Shown here: positions 16,677 to 24,613 of the stretch, in pieces
Position numbering within the stretch: position 1 is the first letter of the stretch
How the letters are laid out: each line of letters opens with the position of its first letter
Assembly: GCA_018363915.1 (NCBI GenBank)
Contig: JAGZMY010000016.1
Span: forward strand, 1 to 41,481
Source of the DNA: Anaerococcus vaginalis
GTDB taxonomy: Bacteria; Bacillota; Clostridia; Tissierellales; Peptoniphilaceae
Reading direction: 5' to 3'
Length of the DNA: 41,481 nucleotides
The notes under the pieces: generated by a model
The model's input: only the letters and a program-made list of their open reading frames with translations
Told to the model about the DNA's origin: nothing
The model's database searches: none
Position numbers and translations under genes: made by a program

Positions 16677-17077
16677 TTTTCCTCCAAATCTTTTTTTGAA
16701 AAGTTATATGGAAGAATATCATCAAGTCCATATATCTTATAATCATCGTAAGAATTTGCTACTACAATTTTTGAATCAGAATCTAAAAACTCTGCCATAA
16801 ATTGCATGCAAACTCCACAAGGATAAGTCATATTACTATCCCCTGTAATAATTATTGTGTCAATTTCTCTATCGCCTGCGCTTATTGCTCCTGCAAGTGC
16901 AGATCTTTCCGCACAAATCGTCACTGAATAAGCCGCATTTTCTATATTTACTCCCTTGTAAATATTTCCTTTTTTTGTCAAAACTAGGCTTGATACCCTA
17001 AATTTTGAATAAGGCGAATAAGAATTTTTTTTATTTTCTATAGCAATTTGTATTAATTCTTTTAAATCTTTTTTCAT
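16673..17077 (-). CDS. cdd: Cytidine deaminase
   Basis: Cdd deaminates cytidine and deoxycytidine for pyrimidine salvage. The 134-residue tetramer-type enzyme has the substrate motif YSPYSKFRVSS and the zinc and catalytic motif CAERSA. The second zinc pair is PCGVC (usually PCGAC). It overlaps dgkA upstream and era downstream by 4 bp, so expression is coupled. Confidence 0.96.
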   Translation of the reverse strand: MKKDLKELIQIAIENKKNSYSPYSKFRVSSLVLTKKGNIYKGVNIENAAYSVTICAERSALAGAISAGDREIDTIIITGDSNMTYPCGVCMQFMAEFLDSDSKIVVANSYDDYKIYGLDDILPYNFSKKDLEEK

Positions 17078-17892
17078 GAAAATACTCCAAATATTAATAA
17101 AGCTGTCGCCGTTCCCAAAATCGCTCCTCTTATAATTTCTGGAAGAGAATGGATATTTGCCTCAAAACGACTTTCTGCAACTATAATTGCAAGACCATAA
17201 AATACAAAAATCAAAAATCCTTCATCAATTCTCATTGAGCCGATTGTAGCAAGGCAAAAGGCAATTGATGTGTGTCCTGAAACAAATCCACCATGAAAAG
17301 CTGTTCCGTGGCCCTTGTAAAAAATTCCTTTAAAAAATATGGTAGAAATTATTACAATTGATACAGTTATAAGGGCAAGGTGGGATGGTCTTCTTGAAAT
17401 TCTTAGTACAACTGATGATGAAAAATTTGCAACCTTATCAAAAAATACCAAATAAGCAATAAAAAGTGTGTTCATAGCTGACACAAAAGTTGCTGCCGCA
17501 GACAAGTCTTTACTTGCCTTTGCTTCTTTTGATTTTTTTCCACCACCCCCAAGATTTACTGCTTGTTCAAGCGAAGTATTTAAAAGCTCACAAGAAATTA
17601 CAAAGGCAATTGAAAAAACCAAAAACATCATCTCTACTCTTGAAACATTTAAGAACAAAGAAATAAATAAAACAAGAATAGAAGTTAGTACATGAAATTT
17701 CATATTTTTTTCATTATTTATAGCAAAAACCAAGCCCTCAAAGGCATAATCAAATCCTTTTACAAATTTTTCCCCAGGACTTTTTGCTTTTGGAATATAT
17801 TTTTCCGCCTCATCTTCTTGTTTCTTTTCTTCTTTTAATTCTTTTTTTACTTGGTCTTTTATTTCTTCAATTAATTGTTTTTCATCTTTCAT
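17074..17892 (-). CDS. dgkA: Undecaprenol/diacylglycerol kinase fused to a PAP2-type lipid phosphatase
   Basis: This 272-residue membrane protein joins two lipid enzymes. After a charged N-terminus (1-40) comes a DgkA domain: GEKFVKGFDYAFEGL, then ELLNTSLEQAVN (active-site region, usually ExxNTAIExxVD) and KASKDLSAAA. After about residue 145 comes a PAP2-like half with RRPSH, HGGFVSGHTS (SGH motif) and SRFEANIHSLPEIIRG (SR-x5-H motif, with Glu in place of the usual Asp). DgkA in Gram-positives phosphorylates undecaprenol; PAP2 enzymes dephosphorylate undecaprenyl pyrophosphate or phosphatidate. Fusion suggests carrier-lipid recycling in one protein. It occupies the dgkA slot of the Firmicutes order, overlapping cdd and ybeY by 4 bp. 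Confidence 0.88.
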   Translation of the reverse strand: MKDEKQLIEEIKDQVKKELKEEKKQEDEAEKYIPKAKSPGEKFVKGFDYAFEGLVFAINNEKNMKFHVLTSILVLFISLFLNVSRVEMMFLVFSIAFVISCELLNTSLEQAVNLGGGGKKSKEAKASKDLSAAATFVSAMNTLFIAYLVFFDKVANFSSSVVLRISRRPSHLALITVSIVIISTIFFKGIFYKGHGTAFHGGFVSGHTSIAFCLATIGSMRIDEGFLIFVFYGLAIIVAESRFEANIHSLPEIIRGAILGTATALLIFGVFS

Positions 17893-18353
17893 TTGAATAC
17901 TCCAAGATTTTTCATAACTTCTTTTTCTCTTTTTCTCATGATTTTTTTATCATCATCTTCAATATGATCATAGCCCAAAAGATGTAAAATTGAATGGCAA
18001 GTTAAATACATTACTTCTCTTTCAAAAGAATGTCCCAAATCATCTGCTTGCTTTCTTGCAACATCAAGACAAATTACAACATCGCCAAGCATAAGATAGG
18101 GTTTTTCCAATATATTTTCCCTATCTTCATTAAAAAAATCTTCAATTGGAAAAGATAGGACATCAGTTACCCTGTCAATTGACCTAAAATCTTTATTTAA
18201 TTGTCTTATTTTTTCCTCATCAACAAAAGAAAGAGATATTTCACATTTTTCTTGGTCAACTTTTTCAACATTCAAGACTTCTCTAATCACTTTTTCCAAA
18301 TGATTTTTTATATTTATATCTTCATTAGTCTCATTATTTATTATCAATTTCAT
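17889..18353 (-). CDS. ybeY: Endoribonuclease YbeY (rRNA maturation factor)
   Basis: YbeY is a metal-dependent RNase acting in 16S rRNA 3' maturation and ribosome quality control. The metal motif is HSILHLLGYDH (H-x3-H-x5-H) near residue 124. RVTDVLSFP upstream is also conserved. The start MKLIINNETNEDINI at 18353 gives 154 residues, the family norm; a longer frame back to 18401 reads only Lys/Arg runs that are the phoH end in another frame. It overlaps phoH by 20 bp and dgkA by 4 bp. The ribosome site is weak, which suggests coupling to phoH translation. Confidence 0.95.
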   Translation of the reverse strand: MKLIINNETNEDINIKNHLEKVIREVLNVEKVDQEKCEISLSFVDEEKIRQLNKDFRSIDRVTDVLSFPIEDFFNEDRENILEKPYLMLGDVVICLDVARKQADDLGHSFEREVMYLTCHSILHLLGYDHIEDDDKKIMRKREKEVMKNLGVFK

Positions 18354-19329
18354 TTTCTTTTTTCTTTTCTTTTTCTTTATCTGCCTTATCATAAGCTTCA
18401 ATTATTCTTTGAACTAAGGGATGTCTTACTACATCAATTGCCGTAAATTCCATAAATTCTATTCCTCTAACATTTCTAAGAATTCTTGAGGCAGATTTCA
18501 AACCAGAATTTTTACCACGAGGAAGGTCGATTTGAGTTATATCTCCAGTTATAATAGCTTTTGAGCCATAGCCAAGTCTTGTCAAAAACATCTTCATTTG
18601 CTCAAAAGTTGTATTTTGTGCTTCATCCAAAATTACAAAAGAATTATCAAGAGTTCTTCCCCTCATGTAAGCAAGAGGTGCAACTTCGATTATGCCTTTT
18701 TCAACCAAATTTTGATAAGTTTCAAAACCAAAAATTTCAAAAAGTGCATCATAAAGAGGTCTTAAATATGGATCAACTTTATCTTGCAAATCTCCTGGCA
18801 AAAATCCCAAACTCTCTCCCGCTTCAACGGCAGGTCTTGTAAGAATAATTCTATTTACCTCATTATTTTTAAAAGCTCTTATCGCCATTGCAACAGCCAA
18901 ATAAGTTTTTCCAGTTCCTGCAGGTCCAATTCCAAAAACCACATCATTATTTTCAATCATATTTACATAAGATTTTTGACCTAAAGTTTTTGGCTTAATT
19001 GGTTTGCCATTTGCTGTTGTAACAATAACTTTATCAAGAGAAGATTTTATAACTTCCTTGTTTTCAGAAACAAGCATATCAGAAAAATATTTTAATTTTT
19101 GATAGTCAATATTTCCTTCTTTTTTTATTACTTGAATAATTTCTTCAATAAGTTTTTTTACAAGCTTTAAATTAACCTCTTCTCCATTTAAACTTATATT
19201 TCCATTTTCAGTTTTAATTTTTATATCAAATCTGTTTTCAATATATTTTCTATTTTTATCAAAATTACCGAATAAACCCATAATTATTTCGGTATTATTT
19301 ATTTCTATAATCTCCTTAATTTTAATCAC
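18334..19329 (-). CDS. phoH: PhoH-like ATPase
   Basis: PhoH proteins are P-loop NTPases linked to RNA metabolism and often co-operonic with ybeY. The 331-residue frame has an N-terminal KH-like region (LFGNFDKNRKYIENRFD), Walker A GPAGTGKT (about 137-144) and Walker B FVILDEAQN. ITGDITQIDLPRG is the conserved helicase-like motif. The end is a Lys/Glu run. The start is unsure: GTG 19329 overlaps the AAGGAG ribosome site and lies about five bases from the predicted transcript start; a second AAGGAG downstream leads only to ATA or ATT codons; ATG 19281 has no ribosome site. It is the first gene of the operon to yqfL. Confidence 0.94.
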   Translation of the reverse strand: MIKIKEIIEINNTEIIMGLFGNFDKNRKYIENRFDIKIKTENGNISLNGEEVNLKLVKKLIEEIIQVIKKEGNIDYQKLKYFSDMLVSENKEVIKSSLDKVIVTTANGKPIKPKTLGQKSYVNMIENNDVVFGIGPAGTGKTYLAVAMAIRAFKNNEVNRIILTRPAVEAGESLGFLPGDLQDKVDPYLRPLYDALFEIFGFETYQNLVEKGIIEVAPLAYMRGRTLDNSFVILDEAQNTTFEQMKMFLTRLGYGSKAIITGDITQIDLPRGKNSGLKSASRILRNVRGIEFMEFTAIDVVRHPLVQRIIEAYDKADKEKEKKKENEIDNK

Positions 19330-19340
19330 TCCTTTAGTTT

Positions 19341-19346
19341 ATTATA
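19341..19346 (-). promoter_or_regulatory. Extended -10 promoter of the phoH operon
   Basis: The minus strand reads TGG-TATAAT, an extended -10 (TGnTATAAT), with a T-rich region in place of a -35. Transcription would start near 19334, just before the phoH ribosome site, giving a very short leader. Confidence 0.65.
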
Positions 19347-19365
19347 CCATCTTAGTTGCAAAAGA

Positions 19366-19390
19366 AAAAAGATGAGAAACTCATCTTTTT
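19366..19390 (-). terminator. Terminator between the floA unit and phoH
   Basis: AAAAAGATGAG (19366-19376) pairs with CTCATCTTTTT (19380-19390) around AAA. The stop codon of the preceding gene lies within the stem. It separates nfeD-floA-orf from the phoH operon. Confidence 0.8.
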
Positions 19391-19836
19391 GCTTTTGGCT
19401 TTCCTATTATTTCTGAATAGATAATCGCCTTTTTTAATTCATTTTTTTCTAATTTTATTTTTTCATTTTCTTTCCAATAATCTTCGATTTGATTTTTTGA
19501 AATTTGTTCGGTTTTTTTGTATGATTTTTTTGCACTTACTTTTTTTTCATTGTAAGCTTGTTGATTTCTTCTTTCAAATCTTTGGTAATCATTTGTGTAT
19601 GTTTTTTTGTTATTGGATTTATTTTTTGTATCTTTTGCAAGTGATGACATAGCTTGTCCAAATGTCATCTTCTTTTTTAATTTTTTTTGTTTTTTTAGAT
19701 TATTATTTTCTTCTTTTTTTAATTCTTTTAACCAAGTATCAAAATCTGGTGTATCTTTTCCTTCTTCTTTATTATTTTCTTTGTCAAGTAGATAAATAAA
19801 TTTATAAAACTTGGTTTTTAAATTATCTTTTGCCAT
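19381..19836 (-). CDS. Hypothetical lysine-rich protein between floA and phoH
   Basis: The 151-residue product is soluble and very rich in Lys, Glu and Asn, with runs such as KKEENNNLKKQKKLKKKMT. There is no signal peptide or membrane segment. The middle is low-complexity and the ends look helical (KFYKFIYLLDKEN; EKIKLEKNELKKAIIYSEI). Its start overlaps the floA stop (TAATG), so it is translated with floA. In Bacillus this slot holds yqfB, yqfC and yqfD; I see no similarity to the YqfD or YqfC sporulation proteins. Function unknown. Confidence 0.75.
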   Translation of the reverse strand: MAKDNLKTKFYKFIYLLDKENNKEEGKDTPDFDTWLKELKKEENNNLKKQKKLKKKMTFGQAMSSLAKDTKNKSNNKKTYTNDYQRFERRNQQAYNEKKVSAKKSYKKTEQISKNQIEDYWKENEKIKLEKNELKKAIIYSEIIGKPKAKR

Positions 19837-20777
19837 TAAATTTCATCTCTGCTATCAGTTTCTGATATTTTATTTCTCATTTGTGTGTCGGCGTTTATAT
19901 TTTTCATATTATAATAATCTAAAACTCCAAGATTTCCGCTTTCTAGTGCTCTTGCAATTGCTAGTGGAACTTTTGATTGGGCTTCTACTACTTTCGCTCT
20001 GTTTTCTTGTTCAAGCGCTATAGCTTGAGCACGTCTTTCTTCGGCTTTTGCTTGGGCAATATTTTTGTCAGCTTCTGCTTGATCTCTTTGTAATTCCGCT
20101 CCAACATTACGTCCTATATCTACATCTGCAATATCTATTGAAAGAATTTCAAAAGCTGTACCGCTATCAAGTCCTTTCATTAGAACTGTTTGTGAAATAT
20201 TATCTGGATTTTCTAAAACTTCTGCGTGCGTATCTGATGAACCAACCGTTGTTACAATTCCTTCGCCTACTCTTGCGATTATTGTTTCTTCGCCAGCTCC
20301 TCCTACAAGTCTTTCGATATTTGCTCTTACAGTAACTTTTGCAATAACTTTAACTTCAATTCCGTTTTTTGCAACAGCTGCTATGGTTGGTGTATTTATT
20401 ACTTTTGGATTTACAGAAACTTGAACGGCTTCAAAAACATTTCTTCCTGCAAGATTCATTGCTGCTGCTTGTTGAAAATTCAAATCAATATTTGCTCTTT
20501 CTGCAGCAATTAAGGCATCTACAACTTGGTTTACATCTCCTCCTGATAGAAAATGACTTTCCAAATCAGAACTTGAAATTTGAATTCCAGCTTGATGAGA
20601 TTTAATCAAAGCATAAACTATATGACTTGGATTAATTCTTCTAAATCTCATTGCAACAAGTGAGCCCATTGAAACTGGCACTCCAGATGATCTTGCTGTA
20701 ATCCACAAACCAATTGGCACAAGTGTCAAAAATACTATTAAAAAAATTACTACTAAAGCTGGTATTATTATCGGCAT
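19836..20777 (-). CDS. floA: Flotillin-like protein FloA
   Basis: FloA (UPF0365/YqfA) scaffolds functional membrane microdomains. The 313-residue protein has one N-terminal hydrophobic segment (about 3-26). A SPFH-like core follows (RINPSHIVYALIKSHQAGI, GRNVFEAVQVSVNPKVI, VGGAGEETIIARVGEGIV). A coiled EA-rich stretch (QRDQAEADKNIAQAKAEERR AQAIALEQ) mediates oligomerisation. It overlaps nfeD by one base and the following ORF by one base. The nfeD-floA pair is conserved in Firmicutes. No deviation seen. Confidence 0.96.
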   Translation of the reverse strand: MPIIIPALVVIFLIVFLTLVPIGLWITARSSGVPVSMGSLVAMRFRRINPSHIVYALIKSHQAGIQISSSDLESHFLSGGDVNQVVDALIAAERANIDLNFQQAAAMNLAGRNVFEAVQVSVNPKVINTPTIAAVAKNGIEVKVIAKVTVRANIERLVGGAGEETIIARVGEGIVTTVGSSDTHAEVLENPDNISQTVLMKGLDSGTAFEILSIDIADVDIGRNVGAELQRDQAEADKNIAQAKAEERRAQAIALEQENRAKVVEAQSKVPLAIARALESGNLGVLDYYNMKNINADTQMRNKISETDSRDEI

Positions 20778-21400
20778 TATATATCCTCCTTAACATAAAT
20801 ATGTCCATCTTTTATTTCTACAACTTCTATTCCTACATCTTTTTTGATGAAATCTCCATAAGTTTTTCCATCATAAATTTTTCCATCAATTGTAATTCTT
20901 CCTGTAGGTCTTAAAATACTTATCGTTTTTCCTTTTTTTCCTAAAAGATATGTATAATCTTTTTTGGAATTATATCCTCTTTCCTTAGTTTGAGTATTAA
21001 CAAGAACAGCCTTGTCAAATAAATTTGCTGAAAATCCTAATCTTACAAAAATTGTTACACTCAAAAAAATTGATGCAGCAGTAATTAGTAAAATCAAAAT
21101 TCCAAATAGGGAATTATCAAAACTATCCATTAGCGAATATGTCGTTAAAATAATACCCGAAATTCCCATAATACCAAAACCAGGTACAAATAGCTCAATA
21201 GCAAGTAACAAAATGCCCGATATAAAAGCTATTATTGTCATCATATCTGCTTCGCCCCTGTCAAGATTTGACTTGTAAAAATATATAAATAAAGCTATTG
21301 CTATAAGAGTAAATAAAATTTTTTTATCAGTAAAAATTATAGCAACTATACATATAAATGCAAGTGTAAATGACAGAGCCAATAAAATATCCCCTAACAT
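20777..21400 (-). CDS. NfeD-like membrane protein
   Basis: The 207-residue protein has four or five hydrophobic segments (about 5-22, 27-43, 53-76, 79-92, 98-120). It ends in a soluble OB-fold domain beginning near LLGKKGKTISILRPTGRITI DGKIYD, the usual short NfeD (NfeD1b/YqeZ-like) C-terminus. It lacks the N-terminal ClpP-like protease of long NfeD proteins. It is the partner of FloA, which follows with a one-base overlap. AAGGAG precedes the ATG. Confidence 0.9.
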   Translation of the reverse strand: MLGDILLALSFTLAFICIVAIIFTDKKILFTLIAIALFIYFYKSNLDRGEADMMTIIAFISGILLLAIELFVPGFGIMGISGIILTTYSLMDSFDNSLFGILILLITAASIFLSVTIFVRLGFSANLFDKAVLVNTQTKERGYNSKKDYTYLLGKKGKTISILRPTGRITIDGKIYDGKTYGDFIKKDVGIEVVEIKDGHIYVKEDI

Positions 21401-21456
21401 ACTTCTCCTTTCTATAATAAATATTACATTATTTTTATACCCAAATTAAAAATAAA

Positions 21457-21480
21457 AAAGGAGAAATAATTTTCTCCTTT
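21457..21480 (-). terminator. Terminator after fni
   Basis: AAAGGAGAAA and TTTCTCCTTT form a 10-bp stem with a four-base loop, followed on the minus strand by T6. It ends the LCP-fni unit ahead of nfeD. Confidence 0.8.
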
Positions 21481-21506
21481 ATACTAATTTATTAAATTTT
21501 TTAAAA

Positions 21507-22526
21507 TTAATTTTCATCTACTAATTCTTTTAATCTTCCTGTTAATTTATATGGAACTTTTTTTAATTCTTCTATATTTTTCACTCCAACTAGAGCCATA
21601 AATATTTTTATTTTTGTGTTTAATTCTTTCAGATATTTGATTGCGTAATCGTAATCGCCTCTGAGTAGAAATGACAAAACTTCTCCAGAAATCGCACACA
21701 TATCTGCTCCAATCATTAGAGATTTGCAAACATCACTCGAATTTCTTATTCCACCGCTTGCTATTAAGAAAAAATCATCAGACAAACTTCTTACATCAAG
21801 AATTGATTTCGCTGTAGGTATTCCCCATGAATAAAATTCTGAATAATCCTTGTCAAATATTCTCATATCTTCGATTTCTATAAAATTTGTGCCACCTTTT
21901 CCTGCAACGTCAATATATTTTACACCAATATCTAAAAGTTTTTGACCTACTTCTTTGCTCATTCCAAAGCCAACTTCTTTTACAATCAAAGGTACTGAAA
22001 TATTTTTACTAATATTTTCTAAATTTTCAAAATTTTTAGAAAAATCTCTTTCTCCTTCATCCATTACTAGCTCTTGGGCAATATTTAAGTGAGCTTGCAT
22101 AGCAGATGCTCCTATTAAATCTTTTGCAAATTCAAAATTTTCGATTTTATTTTCCCAACCGAGATTTCCAATTTTTATTACATTTTTATCTTTTAATAGG
22201 GAAAAAGACTCTCTTGAATCTTTATCTTTTATGGCTATAGATTCGCTTCCAACAGCCATTGGTATATTTAACTCTCTACAAATATTTGATAAATCTTCGT
22301 TTATATCTTCACTTATTTCAGTTCCACCTGTCATTGCATTTACCATCACAGGCATAGAAATTTTATTTCCCATAAATTCTATTGATGTATCAATTTCATC
22401 AAAATTTACATTGCTTAGGGCATTATGTTCCACATAAACGTTGTTTAATAATGTTTTTGACTTAAATTCACTTCTAAGATAATTTTCAATATGTTCATCT
22501 TTTCTTTCTCTTCTTTTCTCGTCCAT
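21507..22526 (-). CDS. fni: Type 2 isopentenyl-diphosphate delta-isomerase
   Basis: This FMN- and NADPH-dependent enzyme interconverts IPP and DMAPP for polyprenol synthesis. The 339-residue protein opens RRERKDEHIENYLRS, has MPVMVNAMTGGT, and the flavin/phosphate site IASGGIRNSSDVCKSLMIGA. These are typical of IDI-2 and unrelated to the type 1 Nudix enzyme. It starts 11 bp after the LCP gene, so carrier-lipid supply and wall polymer attachment are co-transcribed. No anomalies. Confidence 0.95.
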   Translation of the reverse strand: MDEKRRERKDEHIENYLRSEFKSKTLLNNVYVEHNALSNVNFDEIDTSIEFMGNKISMPVMVNAMTGGTEISEDINEDLSNICRELNIPMAVGSESIAIKDKDSRESFSLLKDKNVIKIGNLGWENKIENFEFAKDLIGASAMQAHLNIAQELVMDEGERDFSKNFENLENISKNISVPLIVKEVGFGMSKEVGQKLLDIGVKYIDVAGKGGTNFIEIEDMRIFDKDYSEFYSWGIPTAKSILDVRSLSDDFFLIASGGIRNSSDVCKSLMIGADMCAISGEVLSFLLRGDYDYAIKYLKELNTKIKIFMALVGVKNIEELKKVPYKLTGRLKELVDEN

Positions 22527-22537
22527 TTTTCCACCTG

Positions 22538-23653
22538 TTAATTATCTTCATTAAGGTTATTCATATCTTGATCGAAATAATTTTCATCTTCTGTATTTTC
22601 TTCGTCTTCTTGGTTCAAATCTTCATAATCATCATCCAAATATTCTTCATCTTCTTCATTACTATTTGAATTTTGATAATCTTCATTTGAATTTTCATAA
22701 TCGTTAGTGTAAGTAAAGTTTTGATATTCCCAATAAGCACTATCTTCTTTTTTCCAAGATTTTAATTTATATTTTGAAAATACTTTCTCAACTAAATTCC
22801 AAGTTTCTTCGTAATTAGGAATATAATAGCTTACTCCATCAATAAATTGTGGATTTCCTGGAACAGTATAAGTTTTACATTTTTCTGAAGAAAAATTAGA
22901 CATTTTGCTAGCAAAATCTATCATAGTTGCCAAAGGCAAATTTGTTTTTACATCTTTAAAATATGATTCAACCAGGGAAGTCATATTTATTGTTTTTGAT
23001 TTTTTTACCAATTCATTTATGATTCCCTTCATAAATTCTTGTTGAGCATTAACTCTACCAAGATCAGCATTTTGGTAAATTTTTCTAGCTCTCAAGTAAG
23101 TTAATACATCTTGTCCGTTCATTTTATTCATTCCCGGTCTTATATGTGTATTTCCTTCATCAAGTCTTACTCCTTCAGGAACTTTGTAATTTACTCCTCC
23201 AATTTCATCAACTATATTTACAACAGCCTCAAAATTTATTTCTGCATAATAGTCAATATCAAGGCCCAAAAAATCTCTTAAAGTTTTTAACGTAAGTTCA
23301 ATTCCACCATAAGCATGAGCGTGATTTACTTTTGTAAACTCATCCCTAACCTTTACTCTAGAATCTCTAGGAATTGATAAAATATCAACTTTTCCCGTCT
23401 CAGAATTTATTTTACAAAGCATAATTGTATCTGTCCTTGTAGGCTCAGGATTTTCTTTATTTTGACTTGCATCAACTCCAACCAAAAGCACAAGAATTTC
23501 GTTATCAACCTTTTTCCCCTTATTATTTTCAGCAGCCTCAGCCCCATAATTATCTATATTTTTTTTATCCTGTAATTTATTTAAATAGGCATTTGAAGAA
23601 AAAAATACAAATAATGCCACCATAATCGTTGTTAAAAATCTTTTAAATCTCAT
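22538..23653 (-). CDS. LytR-CpsA-Psr (LCP) family wall-polymer ligase
   Basis: LCP proteins transfer polyprenol-linked polymers onto peptidoglycan outside the membrane. The 371-residue protein has an N-terminal signal anchor (about 6-24). The LCP core includes VLLVGVDAS, RTDTIMLC, ILSIPRDSRV and KVNHAHAYGG, and DVLTYLRAR later. The catalytic Arg and Asp residues are present. After about residue 300 comes a very acidic low-complexity tail (NSNEEDEEYLDDDYEDLNQ, continuing to the end), unusual for the family. GGAGAT precedes the ATG. The gene is first of a two-gene unit with fni. Confidence 0.93.
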   Translation of the reverse strand: MRFKRFLTTIMVALFVFFSSNAYLNKLQDKKNIDNYGAEAAENNKGKKVDNEILVLLVGVDASQNKENPEPTRTDTIMLCKINSETGKVDILSIPRDSRVKVRDEFTKVNHAHAYGGIELTLKTLRDFLGLDIDYYAEINFEAVVNIVDEIGGVNYKVPEGVRLDEGNTHIRPGMNKMNGQDVLTYLRARKIYQNADLGRVNAQQEFMKGIINELVKKSKTINMTSLVESYFKDVKTNLPLATMIDFASKMSNFSSEKCKTYTVPGNPQFIDGVSYYIPNYEETWNLVEKVFSKYKLKSWKKEDSAYWEYQNFTYTNDYENSNEDYQNSNSNEEDEEYLDDDYEDLNQEDEENTEDENYFDQDMNNLNEDN

Positions 23654-23675
23654 AATATCTCCTTCTCATCTTGTA

Positions 23676-23681
23676 ATTATA
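23676..23681 (-). promoter_or_regulatory. Extended -10 promoter of the LCP-fni unit
   Basis: The minus strand reads TGC-TATAAT upstream of the LCP ribosome site (GAAGGAGAT). The -35 region is T-rich without a clear TTGACA. Transcription would start near 23669, leaving a 16-base leader. Confidence 0.65.
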
Positions 23682-23728
23682 GCATAAAAAAAGACTTAAT
23701 AAAAATAAGAAATTTCAAAAAAATATGA

Positions 23729-23734
23729 TATAAT
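23729..23734 (+). promoter_or_regulatory. Extended -10 promoter immediately before the HAD gene
   Basis: TGA-TATAAT lies only six bases before the ATG at 23741. With the usual six- to seven-base spacing, transcription would start at the A of ATG, so the message would be leaderless. No Shine-Dalgarno is present. Confidence 0.6.
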
Positions 23735-23740
23735 CAAACT

Positions 23741-24565
23741 ATGATTAAGCTAATAACAATTGATATAGACGGAACCTTGCTTACAAACACAAGACGTCTT
23801 CCAAAAAAAAATAAAGAAATGATATTAAAAGCAAAAAAATTAGGAGCACATATAGCTCTAGTAAGTGGCAGACCATTTTCTGGAATTCTTCCTTATGTCA
23901 AAGAACTCGACCTAGAACACGAAGGTCATTTTTCAATTTCCCAAAACGGATCTTATATTTTTGACAACTACACTAAGGAAATTATCACAGGAGTTTTTCA
24001 AAAACCAAAAGATTTAATCAATCTTGATAAGGCTTTGAAAAATTTTAAAGTTCAAGTTTCAGCCATGGATGATGATAGTTTTTATACAAGACATAAAAAT
24101 CCAAATATTTTGACAAGATTTGATTCTTTTATTACAAAATTAAAATTACAAAAAATATCTTATAAAAATTTTGATGAAGATAAAAATTTTGGTAGATTTT
24201 TGGTTATGGGATGGCCTTGGAATATAGAAAAAGTCATGGATAATATGCCAAGTTTTGTAAACGAAAATTATTACTACGCAAAAACCGCTCCAGTTTTAAT
24301 TGAAGTTATGAACAAAAACGCAAACAAGGGAAATGCCATAAAATTAATGAGTGAAAAACTTGGTTTCAAAATCGATGAAATTATGGCAATAGGAAATGAA
24401 ATGAACGATATTCCCATGCTAGATATGGCAGGATTTTCCGTTGCAATGGAAAACGCCAACGATTATCTAAAACCCCACGCAGACTATATAACTTTATCAA
24501 ATAATAAAGCAGGAGTTGGAGAAGCTATAGAAAAATTAATAGAAAATAATTTTGAAAAATTTTAA
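23741..24565 (+). CDS. HAD superfamily phosphatase (Cof/YidA type)
   Basis: The 274-residue protein is a type IIB HAD hydrolase. The nucleophile motif is IDIDGTLL (Asp8/Asp10), with ALVSGRPFSG as motif II. A Cof-type cap sits in the middle. The loop GNEMNDIPMLDMAGFSVAM carries the metal-binding acids. Enzymes of this type dephosphorylate sugar phosphates or flavin precursors; the substrate is not predictable. It is the only plus-strand gene in this part of the window, divergent from LCP and convergent with the suf operon. It has no ribosome site (see its promoter). Confidence 0.92.
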   Translation: MIKLITIDIDGTLLTNTRRLPKKNKEMILKAKKLGAHIALVSGRPFSGILPYVKELDLEHEGHFSISQNGSYIFDNYTKEIITGVFQKPKDLINLDKALKNFKVQVSAMDDDSFYTRHKNPNILTRFDSFITKLKLQKISYKNFDEDKNFGRFLVMGWPWNIEKVMDNMPSFVNENYYYAKTAPVLIEVMNKNANKGNAIKLMSEKLGFKIDEIMAIGNEMNDIPMLDMAGFSVAMENANDYLKPHADYITLSNNKAGVGEAIEKLIENNFEKF

Positions 24566-24575
24566 AAATTTAAAT

Positions 24576-24613
24576 AAAAAAGCATTCCTAGATTTTTTCT
24601 AAGAATGCTTTTT
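24576..24613. terminator. Bidirectional terminator between HAD gene and suf operon
   Basis: AAAAAGCATTC and GAATGCTTTTT flank an inner TAGA/TCTA pair. A- and T-runs on both sides allow it to serve the HAD gene (plus) and the small gene at the end of the suf operon (minus), whose stop codon lies inside it. Confidence 0.8.
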
